Assembly (NCBI RefSeq): GCF_004193775.1
Contig: NC_041004.1
Span: 33,814,411-33,878,410 of the forward strand
Length of the DNA stretch: 64,000 bases
Reading direction: 5' to 3'
DNA from: Glycine soja
Lineage: Eukaryota > Streptophyta > Magnoliopsida > Fabales > Fabaceae
The number at the start of each line of letters is the position of its first letter. The first letter of the stretch is position 1. The position numbers and the translations under genes are program-made. Of this stretch, positions 9,718 to 21,157 are shown one piece after another. A model generated the notes under the pieces. It was not told the DNA's origin. It made no database searches and was given only the letters and a program-made list of their open reading frames with translations.

Positions 9718-11569
9718 ACAAGAGCTTCAAGTAGGTGCTCCTTAAATCTCCATTAATTTTTTTTGCTTTACCTTCTCTTCCATTGTTGTTTCTTCATTTT
9801 TTCTCCATGTATCTCCTCATATGTCTTGTGCTAAATGTTGTTAACTTGATTCTTTAGAGTTTCCATTGATTAAACTTGCTATAGAAGCTACATTTGATTT
9901 TCTATGGTTCAAATTTCTTGTTCTTGTTCTTGAACCATGAATTGTGTTGAGTTTAGGTTCCTTTGAGTTTTGTCTTGTTATTTTTTGTGGCTGAAACCTA
10001 AATCATAAAATTCTTAAAAAAATATAAAAGTAGAAGAAAACCTCAAAAATCTAGAGTGACTTGTTCACCTGTTGTAGTTTTGTCATAGAAGTCATGTCTA
10101 GTCATGAAACTTGTCACATAAGATTTCTTATGTTGTGCTGAATTTTATTTTCTTGTTTCTTTGTCTAACTCATTTGTTCATGAGTGTATGAAATTATTTT
10201 AGCCTATTATTTGATTTGAGTCAAATCTTTCATGTTAATTAGTCCTTAACATGTTCATGCAAAATTCTTAGAGAGTCTTTGATTGTGAACCTTTTCTTGA
10301 ACTTTTAGGTTTCTTTATGATTGTGTCTATTGTGAATTTGAGTTTTGGTGATTGAATTGCTGGCTGAAATGTTGATCCTAAGTGAATATTGAACTCCTAA
10401 AACTGTGGTAAACAATACTAGTGAGTTCAACATACATAGGAAGGTTGAAAGTAAGCCCAAGGCAATCAATATACCATGCTTAAAAAAAAATCGCTGGTGC
10501 TGGCAGCTTGGACATACAAACTTGTAAAAATTACTGAGAATTGGTTACTTCGAATTTTGAGCTGAAATTTTTACTGAATTTTCTAGACATCTGGAAAAAA
10601 GTTAGAAAAAAAGAAACAAGTGATTTGGATAAAATGAAAAAATAAAAAAAATCACACAAGTTGGCAGGAAAATCAGTATCCAGAAAAAAAAAAGGGTGAA
10701 AGGGAAGTGTGCTTGTTGTTTTGGCTCAAAATTTATTCTATAATTGGAAATTTCAATTGAAAATTAGTGTGAAGACAAGTGCCAAAGCTAGAGGTTTGTT
10801 GAGTCTGTTTTTTTTTTAGTTTTTTTTACTCTACTCTAGAGCCATTCTAAGTTTCTCTTTTAGTCCTAGCTTGCTTCTATGTCCTTTTCATTGCTTTAAT
10901 TGTTGAATAATCCTTGAAAAATTGTCTTGTTAAAAACTCCATTGGTTTATCTTTCATTTCATTTTTTTTGGTCTTTGGTTATTGCTTGTCTCTTTGTTTC
11001 CTTGTTTGTGAGTTGCCATATAGGGAATTGGAAAGGAGGATTGGTGTCATCCCTTGAAGAATCTGAGTCAAGAAGCAAGGGGCCAACCACCTTAAGAGCT
11101 ATTGGACTAAGAAGCACTCCAAATTGAGTGAATCACCAAAGAGAGAACAACCACCAAAATTGAGGACCGTTTTTTAATTTTGTAATTTGCAATTTACTTA
11201 CCTTCATTGCTTTCAAGTTTTGTAACAAAAAGGCCTTTCATTGGAAGTGTGTTGGGAGCCTCCAATAGGTTACCAAACTTCCATTTGTGTGTAATAATTT
11301 TAGGCAATTTTTTCCCTAGGATAGTGAGTGTTTTGTTGGGAACCTTGAATTTGGTCATCCAAACACTCTTAGGATTCGCCTAGTTTACATTTCTTGCTTA
11401 CTTTCAAAGCTTATTTCCTTTACCTTCCATTGTCAAACCGCCTAGATAGGTTTCCTTTTACCAATTAGTTTTTTACCTTATCTTTTATTTTGGATAGTTT
11501 TAACCATAATTTATTTTACCTTTTGTTTTCAAACCTCCAACAAGAAAGAACCGCAACTTAGGAACCAAC
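9718..11569 (+). other. Leader of the young gypsy-derived element
   Basis: About 1.85 kb of AT-rich untranslated leader between the PBS and the gag ATG. It contains no convincing ORF. The same leader is conserved in the copy at 27507-29401, which shows it belongs to the element. It probably holds packaging signals for use by a helper element (inference). Confidence 0.6.
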
Positions 11570-13180
11570 ATGAGTCATCATTCATCTAGTGTTAATGGCG
11601 AGGGTACTAGTCATACAGACCCTTTATCTAGAATCTTAGATGAGTTGAGTTCCCTAAAGTTATGGAAAGAAAAACAAGAGAGAAAAGAAAAAGGAAAAAA
11701 AAGAGTGAAAGAAATAAGTCAAGATGAAAGAAAGAAAATAAGAGAGGAAGAAAGAAGAAAAATAATGAAACAAGTGAAAAGAGAAAAACATGCCTCCTAT
11801 AGAAGTCATAACTCTTGCAAAAGCCTAAGTGAAGAACTTCGTGACTATTACGAAGGAAGGCATAGGTCACATCTTAGACCTCACTCCCATAGAAGAGAAA
11901 AGGAAAGAAAGCCTCAAGAGGCTAACATTAAACTCTCATACTTCCATGGGAAGGACAATGTAGAGGCTAACATAGATTGGGAAATAAGGGTAGAGCAACA
12001 ACTTAAAAAGATGTCTACTTCAAAATCTTATGTCTCTCACTCTTATCCAAAGAAAGACCAAGGTCAAGGCATCTTAGGGGTGACACCTTCTAAGCCCAAA
12101 GATGATAAGGGAAAGACAATAGAAAAGCAAGCCCCTAAGGCTAGTATGCAAGAGAAAACTAGCTCTATAAAGTGCTTTAAATGTCTTGGAAGAGGACACA
12201 TTACTTCTCAATGCCCCACCACAAAAACCATGATTATGAGGGGCCAAGACATTTATAGTAGCCAAGATGAGGCTACTACTTCACCTTCCTCTAGTGAAAG
12301 TGAAAAAGCAAAAGGGGAAGAATCTAGTGAAGAAATCTACCCCCAAGAAGAAGGACAACCATTAGTGGTTAAAGAGAAGTGTAAGGAGGTAAGTGTCTCC
12401 TCCAAGAGTTTAGCTAAGAAGGAAACTCATTTTACAATAAAGACAAACAATAAAGAAACTTTCCCTCTTAGACAACCTCCACATTTTCTCTTTTGTAAAA
12501 AGGCACTTGCTAGCATTGCCACACCTCTTGGGCTTGAGTTTATTCCTCAAGTAAAGAAGTTGTTGGATGAGGGTTTGGTTCGCAAGAGCTTAAATCCTTG
12601 TGCTTTGTTGGTGCCCAAAATAGGTATTATTAGGCACCAAGTCCCTAAAATAGGTGGTATGATGAATGTTTTGAGTGGTGCAACCCTCTTTTGTAAAATC
12701 ACTCGTACACCTAACATCTTCATGGTGTGTGTACATAGGGACCCATTAGGTAGGTTTATTCTTATTTTTAGTTTCAATACAAACTTAGGTACTCATATGG
12801 GACACCTTAGGTTTGTCATACTTTTTGGTAGGAATAATCAATATGAAAATACAGAAAAAGGTATGTTTTATTGCCTTACTTTTCTTAATTTTTCAAATAG
12901 TGATCAAGGGGTTCCCATTAACCCTAAGAGAATAAAGGTCATTCCTGAGTGGCCCACTCCACCAAGTATAAGAAAAATTTGGGGCTTCCATGACTTAACA
13001 AACTTTTACAAAAGGTTTGTCCCATATTTTTCTATACTTGTAGCACCACTCATTGAGTTGGTGAGAAACCATGTTCCTTCATGGGAAGATGCCCAGGAAA
13101 TGGGTTTTCAGACCTTACCTTACTTCAACATACCAAACACCACTAATACATATGTTTTTTTTTCTTTTTACAGGTGTTGA
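11570..13180 (+). CDS. Rearranged gag-pol remnant ORF (536 aa) of the non-autonomous element
   Basis: A single open frame starts at ATG in a run after AGGAACCAAC. Residues 1-130 are charged and rich in Lys/Arg/Glu (ERKEKGKKRVKE, HSHRREKERK), like the N-terminal end of plant Ty3/gypsy Gag. Much of the capsid core is deleted. A CCHC knuckle (CFKCLGRGHITSQC) follows near residues 202-215. Then come damaged RT pieces: VKKLLDEGLVRKSLNPCALL, VPKIGGMMNVLSGATLFCKI, and WPTPPSIRKIWGFHDLTNF with FYKRFVPYFS from the RT/RNase H connection. The catalytic YxDD, protease, RNase H and integrase are absent. That the frame stays open while pol is scrambled suggests either youth or use of a Gag-like product. 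Function is unproven. Confidence 0.7.
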   Translation: MSHHSSSVNGEGTSHTDPLSRILDELSSLKLWKEKQERKEKGKKRVKEISQDERKKIREEERRKIMKQVKREKHASYRSHNSCKSLSEELRDYYEGRHRSHLRPHSHRREKERKPQEANIKLSYFHGKDNVEANIDWEIRVEQQLKKMSTSKSYVSHSYPKKDQGQGILGVTPSKPKDDKGKTIEKQAPKASMQEKTSSIKCFKCLGRGHITSQCPTTKTMIMRGQDIYSSQDEATTSPSSSESEKAKGEESSEEIYPQEEGQPLVVKEKCKEVSVSSKSLAKKETHFTIKTNNKETFPLRQPPHFLFCKKALASIATPLGLEFIPQVKKLLDEGLVRKSLNPCALLVPKIGIIRHQVPKIGGMMNVLSGATLFCKITRTPNIFMVCVHRDPLGRFILIFSFNTNLGTHMGHLRFVILFGRNNQYENTEKGMFYCLTFLNFSNSDQGVPINPKRIKVIPEWPTPPSIRKIWGFHDLTNFYKRFVPYFSILVAPLIELVRNHVPSWEDAQEMGFQTLPYFNIPNTTNTYVFFSFYRC

Positions 13181-13233
13181 GGGAAGGAGCCCAGAGTATG
13201 AAGAACCTTGGGATTTGAGGTCAAATCCTTTCC

Positions 13234-13246
13234 AAGGTGGAGGGAA
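13234..13246 (+). other. Polypurine tract
   Basis: AAGGTGGAGGGAA sits directly before the TGATGCAATCC start of the right LTR, the position needed to prime plus-strand synthesis. Confidence 0.8.
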
Positions 13247-14157
13247 TGATGCAATCCTATCCCGCAAGGGCATTGGGTAGAAGACTCCAAGTAGATTGGG
13301 CTAGAGATCCAAGGGAAGGCCCTAGGGTTCTCATAAGCCTTAGGGTATATTTTGAGCCCATGGGCTAAGTATGAGCCCGCTTATCTTTGTAAATATTAGA
13401 ATAGGTTTTTCCTTCATTTGGGCCTTGTATTTTGGCCATTCTAGTAGTATAGGGTTTTAGCCTTGTATTTCGGGGCATTTTGAGTAGTCTTTGTAGTAAG
13501 GACTTTTTTTTTTTGTATTTTCATCTTTTTTTGTCATGGGGGTGAGCTTAGCTATTATAGGGGGTGTGTAGCTAAGCTCTAGCTTCTCATCTCAAGGAGG
13601 TGAGCTTAGCTATTAGAGATGTGTGTGTAGCTAAGCTCTAGCTTCTTTAGGAATCTTCTTAAGGAAGCTTCTCAAGGAGGTGAGCTTAGTTATGAGAGGG
13701 GTGTGTGTAGCTAAGCTCTAGCTTCTCAAGGAAGTTTTCTCAAAGAAGCTTCTCAAGGAAGTTTTCTCAAGAAAGCTTCTCAAGGAAGCTACCTAGTCTA
13801 TAAATAGAAGCATGTGTAACACTTGTTGTAACTTTGATGAATGAAAGTCTTATGAGACACACTTCAAAGTTCTACTTCTCCCCCTCTTTTATTCCTTCAA
13901 TTTCGTGCTCCCCCCTCTCTCTTTCTCTCCCTCTTTCTTTTCCTCCATTGAAGCATCCTTCCAAGCTTCTTATCCAAGGCTCATCTTGGTGGTGAAGCTC
14001 CTTCTTCCATGGCTTATTCCCTAGTGGATGGCGCCTCCCTTCTCCTCTTCTCCTTTGCCTTCCGCTGCATCTCCATGGTGAAAAATCACCATTGAAGGAC
14101 CTCATTGAAGCTCAAAGATCCAGCCTCCATAGAAGCTCCACAAGCAAGCTTCCATCA
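13247..14157 (+). repeat. 3' LTR of the young gypsy-derived element
   Basis: Nearly identical to 8793-9702 (one base difference and one T-run length difference by eye). It ends GCTTCCATCA at the target duplication CTGCT. Confidence 0.93.
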
Positions 14158-14284
14158 CTGCTTCTACTATGTCCCATAAATCTTGAGATGAAAAATATGT
14201 TTCCATTTTAACACGCCAAAAATCATAATTTTCACCATTGAAGATAGGCATAGAAATAGTTGACGATTGAGTAGTGTTATCCAT
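14158..14284 (-). pseudogene. copia A gag, N-terminal part
   Basis: It reads MDNTTQSSTISMPIFNGENY then DFWRVKMETYF and DLWDIVEA, the DUF4219/gag N-terminus typical of copia. The initiation ATG is at 14284-14282 on the minus strand. It is cut at the CTGCT duplication by the nested element and continues at 8787. Confidence 0.85.
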
Positions 14285-14404
14285 AGCTTAGAAAAAATAT
14301 TATTGGAGTGGGTTAATAGTACAAAGGAAATTTTTGAAGTAGTTAGGAAGATTTTGGAATGGTAGGCAAGTAATATAACTACGCCCAATGTATGACCGAA
14401 CGTA

Positions 14405-14416
14405 GCTCTGATACCA
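14405..14416 (-). other. copia A primer binding site
   Basis: On the minus strand TGGTATCAGAGC lies a base inside the right (5') LTR. It is complementary to the 3' end of initiator tRNA-Met and proves the minus orientation of copia A. Confidence 0.9.
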
Positions 14417-14417
14417 C

Positions 14418-14816
14418 TGTTGGTAGTGGTTAGATTATAGTTGATAGTTGATAGTTTTAGAGAATTTTTTTAGAAAGAAGGCTATGTAATTGATTTCTTA
14501 GATTATCAATTACAATATGCCAATTGTCTATTTATAGACTCAAGTCACCAACCTCTCAATGATGGTGAATGTTTCTACATTACTTTAGGCCTTTCTAGAG
14601 TTTTCATGATAGATTAGTATCATGATAGTTCTAGGTTCTTCTATCTTATACATACACTTATAGTTCTAGATTTTTCTACCATATTCATACACATTATAGT
14701 TTTAGATTGTTCTACCATATTCATACACACTATAGTTCTAGGATATTCTACCATTTTCATACATATTATATTTAAGAATATTCTAGAAATTTGTAGCAAT
14801 TTCAACATAACCAACA
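14418..14816 (-). repeat. 5' LTR of copia A
   Basis: It runs TGTTGGTAG ... ACCAACA on the plus strand. It matches 5393-5793 but has an extra ACATAACCAACA at its outer end. It is followed by CGCAC, the candidate target duplication. Confidence 0.85.
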
Positions 14817-14821
14817 CGCAC

Positions 14822-15835
14822 ATGCAAAAAGACCACCACGAGAAAGATTCATCTGGGTCGAGATCTAATCCATTGCATCATTGCTTTGGAAGCTTATCTG
14901 TGATGAAAACTGTAGAATATTCCAAACCATCTTTGAATTGGGAAAGTCGCGCAAAAAATGAAGACTTTCCTCTACTATGCTGCACATGTGACAAGAAAAA
15001 TCAAGACAAAGGTGTCGTTGAAAACGGACTTGGTTAGTTGGAAGGTTATCCTTAAAGACAAGTGTTTGACAATTTCTGGTAGTAATCCACGCAAAAGATG
15101 AGGTTGTGTTGTATTAACCAATTGGAGAAGGGTCCCAAATAATAACATCACCCAACTGGTCTTCTAGAACAATGCTCAATAACTTATTCTTAATATCATC
15201 GGACAAAGGAGTTGCTAACATGTTGAAATGCCAACCTCCTTGAAAGAAACATCCTTAACTAGTAGTTGAGTGTCATAAATATGAACAAAATCTAGTAGTT
15301 GATTGATAGCACCATCCTCCATGAATTTGTCAAAGAATAAGGACACCTCCCCCCTTCCCAGATGCATACAAAATCCATCTCGAAGCTCATTTAAAGCCTT
15401 CACTTTGGAAGCCTAAGTGTAAAAAGCACCCTGATCGAGCATCAATAACATGCATGAAGTGAGTGTGTTGGATATTAATTACGGGCCATTTGAACCCATA
15501 ATCTATAGGGTTCATACCAAACTTTCTTCCCCAACATGGCAATGTTAACTTGCTCTACGAATACCTAAGCCATCCTTAACTTCAGGTCTAGTTATTTTTT
15601 CCCAACTGACTTGTTAGCACACCCTTCGGATACCAGATGTTTTGCATTGTGTAAGTTTGAATAGCTGAGAGTACTGAATGGACGAGAGTGACTCTATAAG
15701 CCCTATTCAAAAGGTGGCTTTTCCAACCATGCCAACTTGTTATTTATACGGTCCATAATGAAGAAAAAATCAACAGATTTAACCCTATGAGAAAAATAGG
15801 AAATCCCAAATACTTCCCCATATTAGTAGTTTGCA
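14822..15835 (-). pseudogene. L1-type LINE ORF2 fragment (RT thumb to zinc-binding region)
   Basis: Read on the minus strand in changing frames it gives, in order: TTNMGKYLGFPIF, HGWKSHLLNRAYRVTLVHSV with QTYTMQNIWYPKGV, LRDGFCMHLGRGEVSLFFDK, VHIYDTQLLVKDV, DQLGDVIIWDPS, and the zf-RVT-like CHMCSIVEESLHFLRDFPNS. This is the standard order in plant L1 ORF2 downstream of the RT core. Stops and frame shifts are many. The endonuclease and RT palm are missing. The 3' continuation lies at 5392-5198, on the other side of copia A. Confidence 0.8.
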
Positions 15836-15942
15836 TAAATTCTGTAATTAGCTACCATATAATTTTTTACTTTATTTTTAAATTTCTAATTGTAAGTAGC
15901 TTTATGTTAAATTACAGCTTATATAATTGTTGGGAAATCGAT

Positions 15943-16520
15943 GTTCTAATGCCACTATTGGGTAATTAACGCTCCCCCAAATAAAATTACCTACCTCCAT
16001 AAAGGGTGGTAAGAACGCAGCAAAGATTACACCGTAGGAAAAATAATAACACACAAGAATTTAACATGGTTCGACACCTCTTGCCTATGTCCACGAAACC
16101 GTCTCAAAAATATTTTCACTATCACAAAAATGATTACAAGATTGTAACTCATCCTAAATAGTATATTACTCTACAAACTCGAGTACCACACTCAATAGTT
16201 ACAAGAAATGATAACACTCTCACACAAAGACACTTTTCTCTCAACAAAGTGACTTTGTTTCATAATTTCTCTTCTCACACACTCTATCTTCGTGTGTTGT
16301 GTTTCTCTACTAATTCTCTTCTCTATTTATAGTGAAGATTGTCGCCAACTATAATAAATAAGTTCTCTTGGAAGTTGAAACAAAAACAAATTTCAATGCA
16401 TCCATTCAACTAAGGTTCATCTAGCAAAATGCAATCTTTCACTTTGCATTTAAGCCACATAAACCTTAGTGATAAAAATTAAATTCCCAATGTGCATGCA
16501 CCTTATCTTTTGACTTGAAA
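15943..16520 (-). repeat. Remnant of another copia 5' end (LTR plus primer binding site)
   Basis: On the minus strand a TATA box (TATAAATAG near 16332-16324) is followed by R/U5-like sequence, GTGGACATAGGCAAGAGGTG and CGAACCATGTTAAATTCTTG, which are common in legume copia LTRs. It then reaches CCCAATA and a PBS-like TGGCATTAGAAC (15954-15943). The internal part is missing; L1 sequence follows. The outer limit towards 16520 is not clear. Confidence 0.45.
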
Positions 16521-16999
16521 TGTTGGAATTTTTAATAAACCTTATAAAATACCAAATGAACACCAAAAACACATTACATCAGATTATCAAGAGCTTTTAA
16601 GGAATACCTGGATCCATAAAGCTTGATCAACACGCAGCGGAATCTTATAGCAGTCATGAACAATTGGTTTAATGACCTTCCTCAACCAAATCACCTTCTT
16701 CCTTATGGGACCTTCATTTTCTCTTCAGATGGGGAGAGGAGAAATCGTTTCTTGATTTGGTGTCTTGGAGACCATAACCATGTCTTAGGTTTTAACCTAT
16801 TAGGGTTCCCATTATCCCCTAATGGACCAAACTGATTTCCGCTCATTAAGCCTATACCAATTTTTTGTTGGCAGTCTAATGGACTCATTGAATTATATCA
16901 CTTTATATTGAACCCATCTAAATGTAAATAACTAATATAAATGTTATAATATAATATGTAGCCCATATTAATTAATTAGGAATTATAAAATTCCTAACA
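16521..16999 (-). repeat. 3' LTR of copia B
   Basis: 479 bp. On the minus strand it starts TGTTAGGAATTTTATAATTC and ends AAAATTCCAACA, with short inverted ends. The preceding AAGTGGAATAT resembles a polypurine tract. The 5 bases outside the end on the plus strand are TGAAA. No second copy is present to confirm the target duplication. Confidence 0.7.
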
Positions 17000-17403
17000 A
17001 TATTCCACTTGGGCTTCATATTAACCTTAGACATTTATATCACAAAATTCTTTAGGCATGCAACCATATGTTATTTACTTTTAGACTCCTTTTATACAGT
17101 CTGGTCCATCTCATATAGCAATAGGAAACCACTACAGTTTTCATCACTATTACTCATACTCGATGACATAGATCAAATATGGATAAACGACATGAAAATT
17201 ACATACAATGTGATCTTAATCATGTTTATTTTCAACTAGTCCAAACTTTATTCTTTATAGATATCAATCCAAAATGCAATACAAATATTGCACACAAAAC
17301 AAGCTCAGAATAGAATGATAACCATCAACTTTATTTCTGCAGAAAATCCAAACAATACAAATATCTGGAAAACATAAGATATAAAACATAAATGGGACTC
17401 CCA
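17000..17403 (-). other. 3' untranslated spacer of copia B
   Basis: An AT-rich spacer between the RNase H stop (17404) and the purine tract beside the 3' LTR. No coding sequence seen. Confidence 0.5.
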
Positions 17404-18282
17404 CTAAACTAAGGTATTGATAGGAACTACACCCATATGAGCAGTGTTCTCATGAAAAACTCTAGATACCAAACCTTTAGTAAGTGGGTCTGCTAGCATG
17501 GAATCAGTTCCTATATGTTCTATGAAAATATGCATATTCGGAACTCTTTCCTTCACAACTAGAAACATGATGTCAATGAATTTTGAATTGGTTGTACTCC
17601 TATTGTTGTTGGAGTAAAGAACTGCAGAGTTATTGTCACAATAAATTTTCAATGATGCCACAAAACAAGTAATGAACTCCGCAACCATGGTCGAAGAAGC
17701 TATGAGAATTTGTTTAGTAGACTTCCAAGAGATAGCTCCTCCAGCCAACACATATATGTATCCAGAAGTGGAACATTTGTTGTCTTGACAACTAGCAAAA
17801 TCAGAGTTTGAGTACCCGATGATCTCCAAATTGTCAGACTTCTGATAAGTGAGCATGTAGCCTTTTGTTCTCTTCAAGTAATGCATTATGTGTTTCACTG
17901 CCTTCCAATGCTACAATCCAGGATTACTCAAGTATCTGCCCAGAACTCCTATGACAAATGTTATGTCGGGACGAGTACAAACTTGAGCATACATCAGACT
18001 TCCTACTGCTGACGCATAAGAAATCTTCTGCATCTCAATTCTTTCAAGGTCATTATTGGGGCATTGTTTGAGACTGAATTTGCCTCCTTTAGCTTATGGG
18101 GTATCTCCTGGTTTACTATCTTTCATGTTGAATCCATCAAGTACTTTATCGATATAGCTCTCTTGTGACACCCTTAGGATACCTTGAAAGCGATCTCGTA
18201 GTATCTTAATACCAAATACAAAAGAAGCTTCCCCAAGATCTTTCATTTCGAATTTTTTTGTTAGAAATCTCTTGATCTCCTG
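17404..18282 (-). pseudogene. copia B RT C-terminal half and RNase H
   Basis: From 18282 down it reads KRFLTKKFEMKDLGEASF, then SYIDKVLDGFNMKDSKPGDT, SLMYAQVCTRPDITFVIGVL, and an RNase H frame (17898-17404) with LEIIGYSNSDFASCQDNKCS, GGAISWKSTKQILIASSTM, KIYCDNNSAV and HIGTDSMLADPLTKGL. A few stops break the frame (for example after NPGL). It is the continuation of the RT half at 22182-22760 across the inserted solo LTR. Confidence 0.85.
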
Positions 18283-20635
18283 TAAGATGTGACATCCTGG
18301 AAATTTCTACCCGGAATTTTGTGAACGATGCGTTTTGAATAATTATATATAAGTATTATTCAGTGTGTATATATATATATATATATATTCCTGGTAGAAA
18401 TAAGTACATTGGGATAAAGATACGCGGGTTAGGCTAATTAAGGAAGAGAAATCCATAACTGGATAGTTATAGGTTAATTCTCAATTAATTAGTCTAAAAA
18501 TTATCGTTTTGCATGCAACTTAAAATTTAACGAAACCAACCTCTGAACCACGCTCGGGGTTTCACTTTGAGCGTTTTGATATATATATTGCCTACTTTCA
18601 AAAACTGGCCCCGACGGATGCAGAGAAACGCGAGGGACTGGAATCAGAGAAACAACACGCAAATCGAGACAGGATTTTAGCGTTTCAAAAAGGTCAGATT
18701 TTTCTCTTCTTGTGACTGAGTATGGACCCTTTTTACTCCACTCAAAAGAAGACATGTGACACAGCTTTTAAGAAAAAAAAAAAAAAGAGGAAGCCTTTTA
18801 AACACAAGCCACGTTCTCTCTCCTCACTCAGCCCAAAAAAATTTCAGAAGCTTTTCTCCCTCTCTTTCTGACGTTGCTATTCCTTTCTTCTTCCTCACCA
18901 TTGAAGCTCCATCAAAGCTCCAACCTTTGCTCACCATTTCTGCTCCAAATCGCAAAAGGAAGTCATTTTTAGAGTCGTGAAGCGCATCTCTACAGAGTGG
19001 GACTTCAGATTTCAGGTTTGGGTAGACTTCTTCTCACATAAATTTTCGTGGGTATTGGGTTTTGGGAGATATGATGGGTAGCTTTACTAGGTTTATGCCT
19101 CATGATAGTTATTTGTGAAGAAATTTGATGAAAGCATGTTAAACTCGTCATTTTTGGTATGAGTCAAGCTTACCCATTCTGTTTTGGGGTTTTTATGATG
19201 ATGCTTGTGAAGCTTGTGTGCTGAAATGGCTAATGGAAAACTGATAGAGATGAAGGGTAGAGTTAACCTAGGGTTTAAACGTGAGAATGTAGTGATATGA
19301 GTGGAAAAGTGTGATGCTTTGAGGATTTGAAAAGCCAAATCTGGATTTAGTGGTAATTGGAGGTTAGAGTGAGGTAATCCTAGTTTAAAATGTCATTTAG
19401 GACTGCGGGAAAGCTTGGGCTGTGCAAAGGAGGAAAATGAGTGACCAAAGTGAAGGCAAGAGCCATTTCTAGGGTAAATTGGGTGTTGAGAAGTCAAATT
19501 TTGATTCGGTAGAGTTTTCTTCGTAAAACCAATTTGAGCAAGTTTAGATTAATGTTATAGACTTGTGTGAGATGAGAGTTTGCTCCAAAATTACCCCATT
19601 CTCATTTTCACTTCTCAAACCTTGAAAATCCACTAAAATGAGGGGGTTTAGATACCTAGATTTTGAGTTGCCTTGGTCTGAAGCTTGTCTTTGGTTTAGA
19701 TATGATTTATACATGATTTAGGACTTGTAGGACCTAATTTGGGCAAAATTGGATGAAGGCAAGAGTGATTTCGAAAATCTGCACTTTTATGCAGAATTTT
19801 GTTGTTGAAATGTGCAGCAGAATTTTGTGCTTGTGTAGAAAATGCTTATGCATGGCTGGTTGTGGAAAGGGTTGTACATATTGGGTTCTGGACGTTTTCT
19901 AGCAGATCCCAACGGTAAAAATGTAGACTTATGTACTAGGAACCTCCAGTAAAATTTTCGAGTCGATCCAACGGTGAACAAATTGGAACAAAGGGAATGT
20001 TACTGGGGTATTTGAGTAAGAAAAGTTGTGGTATTGGTTTGTGTTTTGGGCAGAGTTTTCTTCCTCTGCCCTGTTTTTTCTTGGTTTTGATAGTTCATGA
20101 TGTTTGGATGTTGAAATTGCTTGGATGTTGTGGAAGCTTGGAGGGATTGATGGGGACCCGATGTTGAGAGGAACGAGGATAAGGGCTACGTGGGAGTACG
20201 TGAGCTCAGTTGAAGGTGGGCAACTGGGGATGGTGGATTTATGTGTGATTTGTGGATGTGGATAGTCGACTTGCACCATTGCCCGACCGCCACCTAGTAC
20301 CACATGTGACGGGTACCCCATAATCCTACAAGCTTGAAGTGAGGAAGTGGGGAATGGTGAGACTTCCTACTTTTATTCGTTGACCACAAAGTGGTACCTG
20401 GAGATATGTCGCGGGGGTCAGGAGACCTTGGGGACGTCAGGTGGGGTGCTATTGCCCAAAACCAAGCTTGACCAATCCCGACCCAACCCGGGCATAGTCA
20501 GTCAGTGAGAACCTGTGACGTACCTAAACAGGCGAGCTCCTGGCAGTCAACCGATAAAAGAACAAAGACCACAAAGCAAGGAGGCTTGTGTGGTGGCTGG
20601 CCAGCTATGGATCTTGAGTAATATTTGGAGTATGG

Positions 20636-21045
20636 CCTCTGGTAATCGATTACCAAGGGTAATCGATTACAAGGCTTAAAAATGAAGGCAGGAAGTTAAG
20701 ATGGCCTCTGGTAATTGATTACCAATGATGTGTAATCGATTACCAGGCCTAGAAATGGGATCAGGAACGTGAGAAGGCTTCTGGTAATCGATTACCAATG
20801 TTGTGTAATCGATTACCAGGCTTAGAAATGGAGACAGTGTGTTGTGGAGGCCTCTGGTAATCGATTACCAATACAGTGTAATCAATTACACAGAGTAACA
20901 GGCCACTGGTAATCGATTACCAGTTATGTGTAATCGATTACACAGTGCATATTGCAGGTTTTCATGTTCTAAAGCTGTGTAACTCAAGTTTGGCCTCTGG
21001 TAATCGATTGCCAATGTTGTGTAATCGATTACCAGAGAAGAAAAG
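20636..21045. repeat. Array of TGGTAATCGATTACCA palindromes
   Basis: Six tandem units, about 55-90 bp apart, each carry two near-perfect 16-bp palindromes: (C)TGGTAATCGATTACCA followed by a TGTGTAATCGATTAC(C/A) partner. Units start near 20638, 20708, 20780, 20853, 20907 and 20997. Spacer sequences (GGCTTAGAAATGG) are also repeated. The palindrome could be a protein binding site within the LTR or a hairpin; no known function is assigned. Confidence 0.85.
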
Positions 21046-21157
21046 CCTTGAGGCACAACTTTTAATTGCATGTAGTGGTTATGGGACGCATTGTGTTGCT
21101 ACTGTAGTTAGATCTCTCGTGAAAGAGTCTACCCCTTTCTTTTGTTTCTTGTAGATC

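Larger units (their letters stand above)
8793..14157 (+). mobile_element. Young non-autonomous Ty3/gypsy-derived LTR retrotransposon
   Basis: Left LTR 8793-9702 and right LTR 13247-14157 (TGATGCAATCC ... GCTTCCATCA) appear identical except for one A/G difference (9011 against 13465) and one T more in a T-run. They are flanked by perfect CTGCT target duplications (8788-8792, 14158-14162). A PBS-like TGGTAATCAGAGC follows the left LTR and a purine tract (AAGGTGGAGGGAA) precedes the right LTR. The interior has one long ORF made of gag and pol scraps, with no complete protease, RT or integrase. It must have been copied in trans by an autonomous relative, recently judging from the LTR identity. 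A diverged copy is at 26603-31139. Confidence 0.93.
5393..14816 (-). mobile_element. Ty1/copia LTR retrotransposon A (Tnt1/Tork-like), defective, split by a nested element
   Basis: Two related LTRs of about 400 bp (5393-5793 and 14418-14816), a primer binding site complementary to initiator-tRNA-Met next to the right LTR, and gag-PR-IN-RT-RH order on the minus strand define a copia element. Outer flanks share CGCAC (5388-5392 and 14817-14821). It is defective: the integrase core and the RT segment with the YVDD motif are deleted, and several frames shift. A second retroelement (8793-14157) sits inside gag with its own target duplication. The inner end of the left LTR (after 5793) and the outer end of the right LTR differ, so the terminal sequence of one was altered. 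Confidence 0.85.

Noticed and set aside
20636..21045. CRISPR-like array of regularly spaced palindromes
   Set aside because: Plant nuclear DNA, spacers are themselves repeated, no cas genes; it is a tandem repeat in an LTR.
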